Made by a program: the position numbers and the translations under genes. From JABFRJ01 sp963847145 (lineage in GTDB: Bacteria > Pseudomonadota > Alphaproteobacteria > Rhizobiales > Hyphomicrobiaceae), in the NCBI GenBank assembly GCA_963847145.1, contig CAWJYN010000003.1, positions 1,364,001 through 1,428,000 on the forward strand: a DNA stretch of 64,000 nucleotides, in the 5' to 3' direction. The notes below the pieces were generated by a model. It had not been told where the DNA came from. It saw only the letters and a list, made by a program, of their open reading frames with translations, and did not search any database. Below are positions 7,399 through 14,816 of this stretch, piece by piece. Within the stretch, counting starts at the first letter, position 1, and every line of letters begins with the position of its first letter.

Positions 7399-8691
7399 AT
7401 GCCCGAGCCAATCGCGACGATGCCTGACGTCGCGCCGATGTGGGCACCGCCGCTTGATAAGCCGGTTCATCGTTCGCTGTGCACGGATTGTGGGATTTCG
7501 CGAACTGCTGATGCCAAGCGCTGCGGGCGTGCGTGCCAGTTTGTTGCGCCGGACTACAGCGGTTTGGAAAAGCGTGTGCATGGACGTGCGCGTGATCCGT
7601 CGCGGCCAGATGAAGTGTTCTTCGGACCGTTTCGCCGGATGCTGCGCGCATCGCTGATCAATCCGCAACCCGGTGCGCAGTGGACCGGCATCACGACGCG
7701 GATCGGTGAGCGGCTGCTGGAAACGGGTGCCGTTGACGCGGTGCTGACGATGGCACCTGATCGGGAGGATCGCTGGCGGCCGGTGCCGGTGCTGGTGACG
7801 CGGGCCGAAGGGATGGCGCAGTGCCGCGGCATGCGGATGGGCTATGCGCCTTTGCTGGCGTTGCTGGAGCCGGCGCGGGCGCAGGGCTACAAGCGGCTCG
7901 CGGTGATCGGCATTCCCTGCCAAGTCTATGCCTTGCGGGCATTGGAGGCGGAACTCGGCTTTGAACGGCTGTATGTGATCGGCACGCCGTGTTCGGACAA
8001 CACGACAACCGAGAACTTTCATACGTTCCTGGCGTTGCTGGCTGAGGATCCGGACACCATCACGTATCTCGAATTCCGCGCCGACTATTACGTGGAGCTG
8101 CGATTCACGGATGGGCGGGTGAAGGAAATCCCATTTCTACAGTTGCCGATCTCGAAGCTGCCGCCGGACTTTTTCCCGCTGACTTGCCGCACGTGTGTCG
8201 ACTACACGAATGTGCTGGCTGATATCACCGTCGGGTACATGGGCGGCGAGGGCGAGCAATGGTTGACAGTGCGCAATGAGCGCGGCGAAGAGCTACTTGG
8301 TCTGATTGAGGATGAGGTGCGTGTTGCGACGCCCGGCAGCGCCGGGAAGCGGAAGAGTGCGGTTGCAGGTTTTAAGGCGAATGTGGAGCTTGCGGCCGGC
8401 GGACTGCCGGTGCGGTCGATGCCGAATTGGCTGCGGCCGATCATGGGTTGGCTGATGCCGCGGATCGGACCGCGGGGGTTGGAATTTGCGCGGGCGCGGC
8501 TGGAGATGAAGGCGGTCGAGACGGTTTTGCATCTGCGGCGCAAAGTGCCGCGGCGGTTGCGGACGATGGTGCCGCCGCATGTGTGGACGCTGGTTGCGCC
8601 CTATGGGCTGACGCCGCGCGAGGATGAGCTACGCCGTCCCGATGCGCCGGTGGTCACATTGCCCGACGCGCCTCAGGGGACGAGTTTGTAG
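7399..8691 (+). CDS. bciB: Ferredoxin-dependent 3,8-divinyl (proto)chlorophyllide 8-vinyl reductase, BciB type (FrhB family)
   Basis: The 430-residue protein belongs to the coenzyme F420 hydrogenase/dehydrogenase beta-subunit family and matches the BciB branch, which reduces the C8 vinyl group of divinyl chlorophyllide using ferredoxin, two [4Fe-4S] clusters and FAD. Visible signatures are CTDCGISRTADAKRCGRAC (C28, C31, C42, C46), QWTGITTRIGERLLETG, VIGIPCQVYALRALE (Cys near 174), GTPCSDN (near 198), CRTCVDYTN (near 262-265) and ADITVGYMGG. The cysteine set is complete. The 3' end overlaps the convergent response-regulator gene by 19 bases. No bch, crt or puf gene is nearby. A related FrhB-like role cannot be excluded. 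Confidence 0.78.
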   Translation: MPEPIATMPDVAPMWAPPLDKPVHRSLCTDCGISRTADAKRCGRACQFVAPDYSGLEKRVHGRARDPSRPDEVFFGPFRRMLRASLINPQPGAQWTGITTRIGERLLETGAVDAVLTMAPDREDRWRPVPVLVTRAEGMAQCRGMRMGYAPLLALLEPARAQGYKRLAVIGIPCQVYALRALEAELGFERLYVIGTPCSDNTTTENFHTFLALLAEDPDTITYLEFRADYYVELRFTDGRVKEIPFLQLPISKLPPDFFPLTCRTCVDYTNVLADITVGYMGGEGEQWLTVRNERGEELLGLIEDEVRVATPGSAGKRKSAVAGFKANVELAAGGLPVRSMPNWLRPIMGWLMPRIGPRGLEFARARLEMKAVETVLHLRRKVPRRLRTMVPPHVWTLVAPYGLTPREDELRRPDAPVVTLPDAPQGTSL

Positions 8692-9359
8692 CCGCCGGTT
8701 TCGGTGACGAGGAGTTCGGCGTTGGAGGGATCTTTTTCAATCTTCTGGCGCAGACGGTAGATGTGGGTTTCGAGCGTGTGGGTGGTGACGCCGGAATTGT
8801 AACCCCAGACTTCGGCGAGCAGTACATCGCGCGTGACGACTTTTTCACCGGCGCGATAGAGGTATTTGAGGATTGACGTTTCTTTTTCGGTGAGGCGAAT
8901 TTTGCCGCCTTTGTCGTCGAGCAAAAGCTTGGCGGCGGGTTTGAAGGTGTACACCCCGATGGAGAAGACGGCGTCTTCGCTCTGGTCGTGCTGGCGAAGT
9001 TGGGCGCGGATGCGGGCGAGTAAGACGGCGAACTTGAAAGGCTTGGTGACGTAGTCGTTGGCGCCCGAGTCGAGGCCTAAGATCATGTCGGCGTCGGAGA
9101 CGTTGCCGGTCAGCATGATGACGGGACTTTTGAAACCGTTTTTGCGTAGAAGTTTGCAGGCTTCGCGGCCGTCCATATCGGGCAGTTGCACGTCGAGGAT
9201 GACCAGATCGATCTGGGCGCCTTTGGTTTTTTCCATGCCTTGCGACGCGGTGGCGGCGGTCAATACGTCAAATTCTTCGTAGAGACCGAGCTGCTCGCGC
9301 AGCTGCTCGCGGAGCTCGTCGTCATCGTCAACAAGCAGGATGGTGCGCGCGTTGCTCAT
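8673..9359 (-). CDS. OmpR/PhoB-family response regulator transcription factor
   Basis: A 228-residue two-component regulator. The receiver domain (about 5-120) has the acidic cluster DDDDE at 11-15, phospho-acceptor D56 in LVILDVQLPDMDG, the conserved Thr in MLTGNV and the Lys in VTKPFKF. The C-terminal winged helix (about 130-228) has RLTEKETSILKYLYRAGEKVVTRDVLLAEVWG and THTLETHIYRLRQKIEKDP, typical of OmpR-type DNA binding. The start is the ATG at 9357-9359 (MSNARTILL); the longer open frame is not protein-like. No histidine kinase is adjacent, so its sensor must be elsewhere. The divergent L,D-transpeptidase gene is a plausible target by position only. Confidence 0.92.
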   Translation of the reverse strand: MSNARTILLVDDDDELREQLREQLGLYEEFDVLTAATASQGMEKTKGAQIDLVILDVQLPDMDGREACKLLRKNGFKSPVIMLTGNVSDADMILGLDSGANDYVTKPFKFAVLLARIRAQLRQHDQSEDAVFSIGVYTFKPAAKLLLDDKGGKIRLTEKETSILKYLYRAGEKVVTRDVLLAEVWGYNSGVTTHTLETHIYRLRQKIEKDPSNAELLVTETGGYKLVP

Positions 9360-9501
9360 GATTGACAATTTCCGATGTGGCAGAACCTGGATCGTAGCGT
9401 GCCGATAGGGCGCGGATTGTGTCGAATGCGGGTAGTTATCGTAGCGTTCGGGCGTCACCGCAAGGGTGTTGCGCCGAGCATTGAGTTTGGACGGCGGACG
9501 G

Positions 9502-10014
9502 ATGAAACTGGTGGTGCGGACAGTGTCGGCGGCGGCAACGCGGGGCCATTTGGACTTGGGTGGCCGTGTGTTTCCCTGTGCACTGGGGCGGAGCGGGTGC
9601 CGGGCGGTGAAGCGGGAGGGCGATGGGGCGACGCCGATAGGCACATGGCGCTTGCTGCGGGTGCTGTACCGGCGCGATCGGGTGGTGCGGCCGCGGACAG
9701 GATTGCCGGTTCGGGAGATCGGCCGCGACGATGGCTGGTGTGATGCGGCCGGTGACCGGAACTACAATCGGCCGGTGCGGTTGCCTTATGCGGCAACTTG
9801 TGAGGCGATGTGGCGGGCGGACGGCTTGTATGACGTGGTGGTGGTGCTGTCGCACAACGAGCGGCCGCGCATGACGGGCTGCGGGAGCGCGATTTTCATG
9901 CATGTGGCGCGGCCGGGATATTCGCCGACGGAAGGATGCATTGCTCTGAGTGTGCGGGATTTGCGGTTGGTGCTGGCACTGTGCGAGCGTGGCGTGTGTG
10001 TGCAGATTGGGTGA
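9502..10014 (+). CDS. L,D-transpeptidase (YkuD) family protein
   Basis: This 170-residue protein carries a YkuD-like catalytic domain that forms 3-3 peptidoglycan cross-links or attaches lipoproteins through a cysteine. The catalytic signature is FMHVARPGYSPTEGCIALS, with H134 and C146; the usual SHGC is replaced by TEGC, as in the COG3786 subgroup. Upstream, GATPIGTWRLLRVLYRRDR and NRPVRLPYA are family-typical. No signal peptide is apparent with this start (ATG 9502, MKLVVRTVS), which is unusual for an enzyme acting in the periplasm; the upstream frame does not supply one either. The gene diverges from the response regulator. Confidence 0.82.
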   Translation: MKLVVRTVSAAATRGHLDLGGRVFPCALGRSGCRAVKREGDGATPIGTWRLLRVLYRRDRVVRPRTGLPVREIGRDDGWCDAAGDRNYNRPVRLPYAATCEAMWRADGLYDVVVVLSHNERPRMTGCGSAIFMHVARPGYSPTEGCIALSVRDLRLVLALCERGVCVQIG

Positions 10015-10021
10015 TTGCTTA

Positions 10022-10050
10022 GGCGCAATACGCTGAAACGCTATTGCGCC
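10022..10050 (+). terminator. Hairpin after the L,D-transpeptidase gene
   Basis: GGCGCAATA (10022-10030) pairs perfectly with TATTGCGCC (10042-10050); only a short T-rich stretch (CTTGTT) follows. It is a plausible plus-strand terminator. Confidence 0.45.
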
Positions 10051-10063
10051 CTTGTTCAACAAA

Positions 10064-10092
10064 AACGGCCCGATGTTGAGCATCGGGCCGTT
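10064..10092 (-). terminator. Intrinsic terminator of glnK-amtB
   Basis: A perfect 12-bp stem AACGGCCCGATG/CATCGGGCCGTT around loop TTGAG lies just past the amtB stop. On the minus strand the stem is followed by a T-run (read as AAAAA on the plus strand at 10061-10065). Confidence 0.85.
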
Positions 10093-10115
10093 TGCGTGTG
10101 TCGAGATGGCGAGGC

Positions 10116-11588
10116 TCAGTAGTTGTAGGCGCGTTCGCCGTGATCGGCGATGTCGAGGCCTTCGCGTTCTTCGTCGATGGTGGGACGGAGGCCGACGATG
10201 CCGCCGATGATGACGTAGAGGATTGCTGAGCCGACACCAGACCAGACAAGGGTGAGAAGTACAGCTTTTGCCTGAATGAAGACGTGCTTGGCGATGTTGT
10301 AAGCTTCATCGACCTTGCCGGCTTCGTAGTCGAAGACGCCTTGTCCGCCGAAGGCGGGTGCTGCGAGGACGCCTGTGAGAAGTGCGCCGACGATGCCACC
10401 GATGCAATGGATGCCGAAGACGTCCAGCGCATCATCATAACCGACACGGTTCTTGATCGTGGAGCAGAAGACGAAGCAGACGATGCCGGCGATCAGGCCG
10501 AGCACGATTGAGCCTGCGGGACCAGCGTAGCCGGCAGCTGGTGTGACCGCGACAAGACCGGCGACGGCGCCGCTGACCACGCCGAGCAAGCTCGGACGGC
10601 CCTTTTCGATTTGCTCGGCGAGCATCCAGGCAAGTGCTGCGGCGGCAGTGGCAACGAAGGTGTTGATCATGGCCAGAGCGGCGGTGCCATTGGCTTCAAG
10701 GGCGGAGCCGGCGTTGAAGCCGAACCAGCCGACCCAAAGAAGGGCTGCGCCGATCATAGTCATGGTGAGGGAGTGCGGGGCCATGGATTCTTTGCCGTAG
10801 CCGACGCGTTTGCCGATCATCATGGCGCCTACGAGACCGGCGATGCCGGCGTTGATGTGGACGACGGTGCCACCGGCGAAGTCGAGAGCACCCCAGGTGA
10901 AGGCGAGGCCGGCGTTATTGTTGACGGCTGCAAGTGCGGCTTCGGCGGTGGCCTTTTTGGCAACGTCGGAGCCAGCGTCGGCAACGGCCTTGACGGCGGC
11001 GGCAATTTCATCCGGCCCGGCCCAGTACCAAACCATGTGTGCAATCGGGAAGTAGACGAAGGTGACCCACAGCGGAATGAAGAGGGCAATGGCGGAGAAT
11101 TTCATGCGCTCGGCGAAGGCACCGATGATGAGAGCCGGCGTGATGCAAGCGAACGTCATCTGAAAGGCAATGTAGGCGTACTCGGGCAGGACGACGCCTT
11201 TGGAGAAGGTCGCAACCGTCGAGTCGATGGTGACGCCTTTGAGGAACGCCTTAGAAAAGCCGCCGATAAAATTGTTGAAGCTGGCGCCTTCGGTGAAGGT
11301 GACGCTGTAGCCGTAGAGGACCCAGATCACGGAGACGATGCAGACGCAGTAGAAGACCTGCATGAGGATCGACAGCATGTTCTTGGTGCGGACCAGGCCG
11401 CCGTAAAACAGGGCGAGGCCAGGGACCGTCATGAGCAACACGAGGGTGCTGGAGATCAGCATCCAGGCGGTGTCACCTTTGTTGGGGACGAGCGCGTCGG
11501 CGGCGGCCGCGGGTATGGTCGAGAGCGCGAGCGCGGCGGTGGCGCCGAGCGCGGGTAAGCGCCAGCGTGAGAAGGGTACGTCAGACAT
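10116..11588 (-). CDS. amtB: Ammonium transporter AmtB
   Basis: AmtB imports ammonium as a trimeric inner-membrane channel gated by GlnK. The 490-residue product has a cleavable-looking N-terminal segment (LPALGATAALALSTIPAAAAD) followed by about eleven membrane helices. Family motifs include DTAWMLISSTLVLLMTVPGLALFYGGLVR, DFAGGTVVHINAG and LDVFGIHCIGGIVGALLTG (pore His). A roughly 30-residue Ala/Lys-rich insertion before the DFAGGTVVH motif is common in alphaproteobacterial AmtB. I place the start at the ATG at 11588 (MSDVPFS), which has GGAG nine bases upstream, not the ATG at 11603. It lies downstream of glnK on the same strand. Confidence 0.96.
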   Translation of the reverse strand: MSDVPFSRWRLPALGATAALALSTIPAAAADALVPNKGDTAWMLISSTLVLLMTVPGLALFYGGLVRTKNMLSILMQVFYCVCIVSVIWVLYGYSVTFTEGASFNNFIGGFSKAFLKGVTIDSTVATFSKGVVLPEYAYIAFQMTFACITPALIIGAFAERMKFSAIALFIPLWVTFVYFPIAHMVWYWAGPDEIAAAVKAVADAGSDVAKKATAEAALAAVNNNAGLAFTWGALDFAGGTVVHINAGIAGLVGAMMIGKRVGYGKESMAPHSLTMTMIGAALLWVGWFGFNAGSALEANGTAALAMINTFVATAAAALAWMLAEQIEKGRPSLLGVVSGAVAGLVAVTPAAGYAGPAGSIVLGLIAGIVCFVFCSTIKNRVGYDDALDVFGIHCIGGIVGALLTGVLAAPAFGGQGVFDYEAGKVDEAYNIAKHVFIQAKAVLLTLVWSGVGSAILYVIIGGIVGLRPTIDEEREGLDIADHGERAYNY

Positions 11589-11735
11589 CAGGCGAGGCTC
11601 CATGTGATCTGGAAGGTGTGGAGGGAGATGGCGCGGGAGGCGCGCCGGATCGGAAGAAATGGTGCATGTGGCAGGTAGACGGTCAGTGGCTAGCTGGGCC
11701 GGACATGGGCACGTACAGCATCTCAGTGGGAAGGA

Positions 11736-12074
11736 CTACAGCGCGGAATCGTCGGTTTCGCCGGTGCGGATACGAATGGTGTGTTCGACGGCGGTGACGA
11801 AGATCTTGCCGTCGCCGATCTGGCCGGTGCGGGCGGCGGCGACAATGGCGGCGACGACGCGGTCGACATCGGCCGTGGCGACGGCAGCTTCGATCTTAAC
11901 TTTGGGAAGAAAGTTTACGGCATATTCGGCGCCGCGGTAGATCTCGGTGTGGCCCTTCTGGCGGCCATAGCCTTTGACTTCGGAAACGGTCATGCCCTGG
12001 ATACCGAGGTCGGTCAGCGCTTGCCGGACCTCCTCGAGCTTGAAGGGCTTGATGATGGCTGTGACTAGACGCAT
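11736..12074 (-). CDS. glnK: Nitrogen regulatory protein P-II, GlnK
   Basis: GlnK is the trimeric 2-oxoglutarate/ATP/ADP sensor that binds and blocks AmtB and is uridylylated by GlnD under nitrogen limitation. The 112-residue sequence has MRLVTAIIKPFKLEEVRQAL at the N-terminus, the T-loop with uridylylation site Y51 (EIYRGAEYAVNFLP), and the C-terminal signature TGQIGDGKIFV near 83-93. It is the first gene of the glnK-amtB unit, 147 bases before amtB, and is preceded by a sigma54-type promoter. Confidence 0.97.
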   Translation of the reverse strand: MRLVTAIIKPFKLEEVRQALTDLGIQGMTVSEVKGYGRQKGHTEIYRGAEYAVNFLPKVKIEAAVATADVDRVVAAIVAAARTGQIGDGKIFVTAVEHTIRIRTGETDDSAL

Positions 12075-12129
12075 GCGTGGGCCCCTTCAGTCTGCAGGCG
12101 GCAAAAAGCGCACCCTATACGCATTGTTA

Positions 12130-12145
12130 AACAAGTATCGTGCCA
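12130..12145 (-). promoter_or_regulatory. Sigma54 (RpoN) promoter of glnK-amtB
   Basis: Minus-strand TGGCACGATACTTGTT matches the -24/-12 consensus TGGCACG-N4-TTGC closely, with both the GG and the second-element TG present. It lies about 56-70 bases before the glnK ATG. NtrC control of glnK-amtB is established in proteobacteria; no full NtrC dyad was found upstream. Confidence 0.8.
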
Positions 12146-12230
12146 GTCTCAGAAGCTTCGATATATCTATTGATTATCAGCATGTTATATACTTCTGCAG
12201 GTGGGCCGAGTGTTTCCACGCATGCGGAAT

Positions 12231-12265
12231 GATCAAATAATGTGCACGCTGCTTATTATTTGATC
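12231..12265. repeat. 11-bp AT-rich inverted repeat upstream of glnK
   Basis: GATCAAATAAT (12231-12241) and ATTATTTGATC (12255-12265) are perfect inverted arms around a 13-base spacer that contains TGCAC. It lies about 90 bases upstream of the -24 element, where an enhancer-binding protein could act. It does not resemble a T-tailed terminator. The remaining bases of this 300-base intergenic region show nothing further. Confidence 0.55.
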
Positions 12266-12313
12266 TTTCTTGGTGTGTGGCGTGGCGTGCAGCGTGGCGG
12301 CGGGCGGCGAAAT

Positions 12314-12341
12314 AAAAAACCCCGCGCTTTTGGCGCGAGGG
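12314..12341 (-). terminator. Intrinsic terminator of the TorF-type porin gene
   Basis: On the minus strand CCCTCGCGCC-AAAA-GCGCGGGG (one mismatch) forms a GC-rich stem followed by six T residues (plus-strand AAAAAA at 12314-12319). It lies 37 bases past the porin stop. Confidence 0.85.
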
Positions 12342-12377
12342 ATAATTTGCCGTAGACCGCGACGCTTTTGATCCGCG

Positions 12378-13211
12378 TCAGAATGTGACTTTCAACGCGC
12401 CAACAACAGTCGACGTGCACTGGAACGCTTGGCCGCGGCAGTATGATGAACCGCCAGAGTTTCTTGATAGATTTGAGTCCCAGTAGCGCAGGTCAATCGA
12501 ATACTTTTCAAGAAAACCAAAATTTATGCCGGCGTTCCAATAGGCGTAACTTGTGTCGGCGTTACCGAAATTGGCGAGATAGCTGCCGGTGCTATTGCCC
12601 TTCTGATAGCCGACAAGGCCGCTGATCGTCGGGGTGATGCCGTTGATTTCGGCGAATGCGTGGGCAAGATTGCCTTCGAATGTCGCGACTGAGCCGGAGG
12701 CGGCTTGATAGGTGGGTGAGTAGTAGGCTGTGGCCGAGAGCGTGCCACCCTTCCAAATGTCGCCGCTGGCGCCGAGTTTACCCTCAACATAGTTGAGGTT
12801 CTGGAAGGAGCGCGTATCGCCGGAGACTTGTCCTGGGTACGCATACACGATCGCGCCAATGTCGAAAGTGACAGGACCGACGACGGGCTTGTACCCCGCG
12901 TAGAGATCGATTTCGGCAGCGGCGATATTCGAATTGTCGAGGATGTCGCGGCCAAAGTGAACGGATGAGGCGAGCGCACCCGCATAAAACTTGCCGTAGG
13001 TGATATCGACGCCACCGGATGCAGATCCACGCCGGGCTGTTTGAGAATAACCGCGGAATACATAGTCTGATGCAAAACCCAGATTGAATGTGTATTTGAA
13101 TTCTGGAGCGGAGGTGCTACTGGTTTGGGCTTGAACGGTGTTTGTCAAGCCGATTGATGCCAGCAAGGCGGTTACGCCAAGTCGAAGCGAATGTGTTGAA
13201 AGGATTGACAT
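12378..13211 (-). CDS. TorF-family putative outer-membrane porin
   Basis: This 277-residue protein has a signal peptide (LRLGVTALLASIGLTNTVQAQ, cleavage after VQA) and then a beta-barrel-like domain. FNLGFASDYVFRGYSQTA is the hallmark opening of the TIGR02001/TorF family, and alternating aromatic strands such as AAEIDLYAGYKP and FGFLEKYSIDLRYWD run to a terminal VTF, fitting an outer-membrane barrel. Substrate is unknown; torF was named from a copper/trimethylamine-oxide setting in other bacteria. I chose the ATG at 13211 because it puts the signal sequence first. The upstream 160 bases are strikingly AT-rich, unlike the neighbours. Confidence 0.82.
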   Translation of the reverse strand: MSILSTHSLRLGVTALLASIGLTNTVQAQTSSTSAPEFKYTFNLGFASDYVFRGYSQTARRGSASGGVDITYGKFYAGALASSVHFGRDILDNSNIAAAEIDLYAGYKPVVGPVTFDIGAIVYAYPGQVSGDTRSFQNLNYVEGKLGASGDIWKGGTLSATAYYSPTYQAASGSVATFEGNLAHAFAEINGITPTISGLVGYQKGNSTGSYLANFGNADTSYAYWNAGINFGFLEKYSIDLRYWDSNLSRNSGGSSYCRGQAFQCTSTVVGALKVTF

Positions 13212-13371
13212 TGATTGCCCCGTCCAAGCGCTTATTGAGAATTTCATCTGTTGTAATTTGCGTCGCACAGGATGAGCAACACAACAGATAGATTTTTTGA
13301 AAGAAGACGGAAGCTTGTTGTATAAATACAATAAGCAAGGAGAAATGTTTAAAAAATTGGCATTCTGCTAC

Positions 13372-14274
13372 TTATTTCACCCGATAAGCATTCGGTCTTT
13401 CGCGGATGAGGCCTTCCTGGGCGACGGAGGCGACGAGGAGGCCGTCGCGGGTGAAGACCGAGCCGCGGCAGAAGCCGCGAGCGGCTTGGGAGGACGGGCT
13501 TTCCTGCACGTAGAGCAACCATTCGTCGGCGCGGAACGGCCGGTGCAGCCACAGGGCATGGTCGAGACTGGCCATTTGCATGTCATGATCGAACATCAGC
13601 TTGCCGTGTGCGATCAACGCGGTGTCGAGCAGGGTGAAGTCTGACGCGTAGGCGAGGACGCATTGATGGAGCGGCAGGTCGTCGGGCAGGCGGCCGGTGG
13701 CACGCATCCAGAAGGATTGCTCGGGCGCGTGCTTGCCGCGATCGAGATAACGAGAGACATCGACGGGGCGCATCTCGATGGGGCGTTCGCGTTGCCAGTA
13801 TTTGCGTATGTCGTCTGGCACGTCGCCAGCAAACTTTTCGACGAGTTGTTTTTCGTTGGGCAGGTCCTCGGGCATGGGAACCCGCGGCATGGTTGCCTGA
13901 TGGGCGATACCGGCTTCTGATTTTTGCAGCGAGACGCTCATGGCGAACATGGTCTTGCCGTGCTGGATGCCTTTGACGCGGCGGGTGGTGAAGGAGCCGC
14001 CATCGCGCGTGCGCTCGACATCGTAGATGATGGGGACGGTGGGGTCGCCGGGCAGCAGGAAGTAGGCGTGCAGCGAGTGCGCGACGCGTTCTGGTGGCAC
14101 GGTGCGCACGGCGGCGACCAGTGCCTGGCCGAGGACCTGGCCGCCGAAGACGCGCTGCCAGCCGTCTTTGGGAGAGACGCCGCGAAAGAGGTTTTGCTCC
14201 AGCTGCTCGAGGTCGAGGATGGAGAGGAGGGTCTGGACGGCAGTGGGGGCTGAGGCAGGCGATTTTTTGGGCAT
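13372..14274 (-). CDS. tesB: Acyl-CoA thioesterase II (TesB)
   Basis: TesB hydrolyses medium- and long-chain acyl-CoAs to free acid and CoA. The 300-residue product carries two hot-dog domains: GWQRVFGGQVLGQALVAAV opens the first, with DGGSFTTRRVKGIQHGK following, and ASLDHALWLHRPFRADEW with RGSVFTRDGLLVASVAQEGL forms the second, containing the expected Asp, Thr/Ser and Gln catalytic residues. Length matches the family (about 285-300). The start at 14274 (MPKKSPAS) leaves a short leader before QTLLSILDLEQLE. The glyoxalase-like gene lies 31 bases upstream on the same strand. Confidence 0.93.
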   Translation of the reverse strand: MPKKSPASAPTAVQTLLSILDLEQLEQNLFRGVSPKDGWQRVFGGQVLGQALVAAVRTVPPERVAHSLHAYFLLPGDPTVPIIYDVERTRDGGSFTTRRVKGIQHGKTMFAMSVSLQKSEAGIAHQATMPRVPMPEDLPNEKQLVEKFAGDVPDDIRKYWQRERPIEMRPVDVSRYLDRGKHAPEQSFWMRATGRLPDDLPLHQCVLAYASDFTLLDTALIAHGKLMFDHDMQMASLDHALWLHRPFRADEWLLYVQESPSSQAARGFCRGSVFTRDGLLVASVAQEGLIRERPNAYRVK

Positions 14275-14305
14275 AGGGGGCCGTGGTGAGACGTGGCGGG
14301 CGATG

Positions 14306-14728
14306 TCAGATTTCGGCGTAGATTTCGATGAGGTTGCCCTCGGGATCGCGAAAGAAAAGCGTGCGGTGGCGCCAGCTCGGCAGATCTTTAGGCGGGCTGA
14401 GGATTTCGATGCCGAGGGCAAGCAGTTGCTGGTGGCAGGTGTCGACCGCGGGTGGTGGGACGCGGAAAGCGAGTTGGACGGATGCCGAGCCGGCGACGGC
14501 TGGACCGTCGTGCCAGGACGCAAATGGACCGCGTGGCCGCAACGTGAGCAATCCTGAGCCGATCCGAAAGCTGACCCAATTGGGTTGATCCATTGCCAGT
14601 GGGAACTGCATGACGTCGCAATAGAACGCGCGGGTCTTTGTGAGGTGCTCGCACAGAAGGACGACGTAATCGAGATTGCTGATCGAGCCGAGGGGCATAG
14701 GGCGTTTCGCGGAGGTGATTGCTTGCAC
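14306..14728 (-). CDS. Glyoxalase/VOC-family protein
   Basis: A protein of up to 140 residues with a single vicinal-oxygen-chelate module pair: ISNLDYVVLLCEHLTKTRAFYCDVMQFP begins the first beta-alpha-beta-beta-beta unit and LFFRDPEGNLIEIYAEI ends the second, where the Glu is a likely metal ligand. VOC proteins include glyoxalase I, dioxygenases and antibiotic-binding proteins; the substrate is not evident. The frame can start at GTG 14728 or ATG 14698 (MPLGSISNL); neither has a strong ribosome-binding site. It is probably co-transcribed with tesB downstream. Confidence 0.75.
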   Translation of the reverse strand: MQAITSAKRPMPLGSISNLDYVVLLCEHLTKTRAFYCDVMQFPLAMDQPNWVSFRIGSGLLTLRPRGPFASWHDGPAVAGSASVQLAFRVPPPAVDTCHQQLLALGIEILSPPKDLPSWRHRTLFFRDPEGNLIEIYAEI

Positions 14729-14816
14729 GGTGGTGCCTGTGATGTTGGGTTAGGCTGCTGAAGGGCCGCCATCCCAACCTACGATTCTGAGCACGGCGCG
14801 GCGGTGCTCCGCATTT

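Noticed and set aside
10611..11558. A 315-codon Gly/Asp-rich plus-strand frame opposite amtB
   Set aside because: Composition is that of the antisense of a membrane protein; AmtB is certain.
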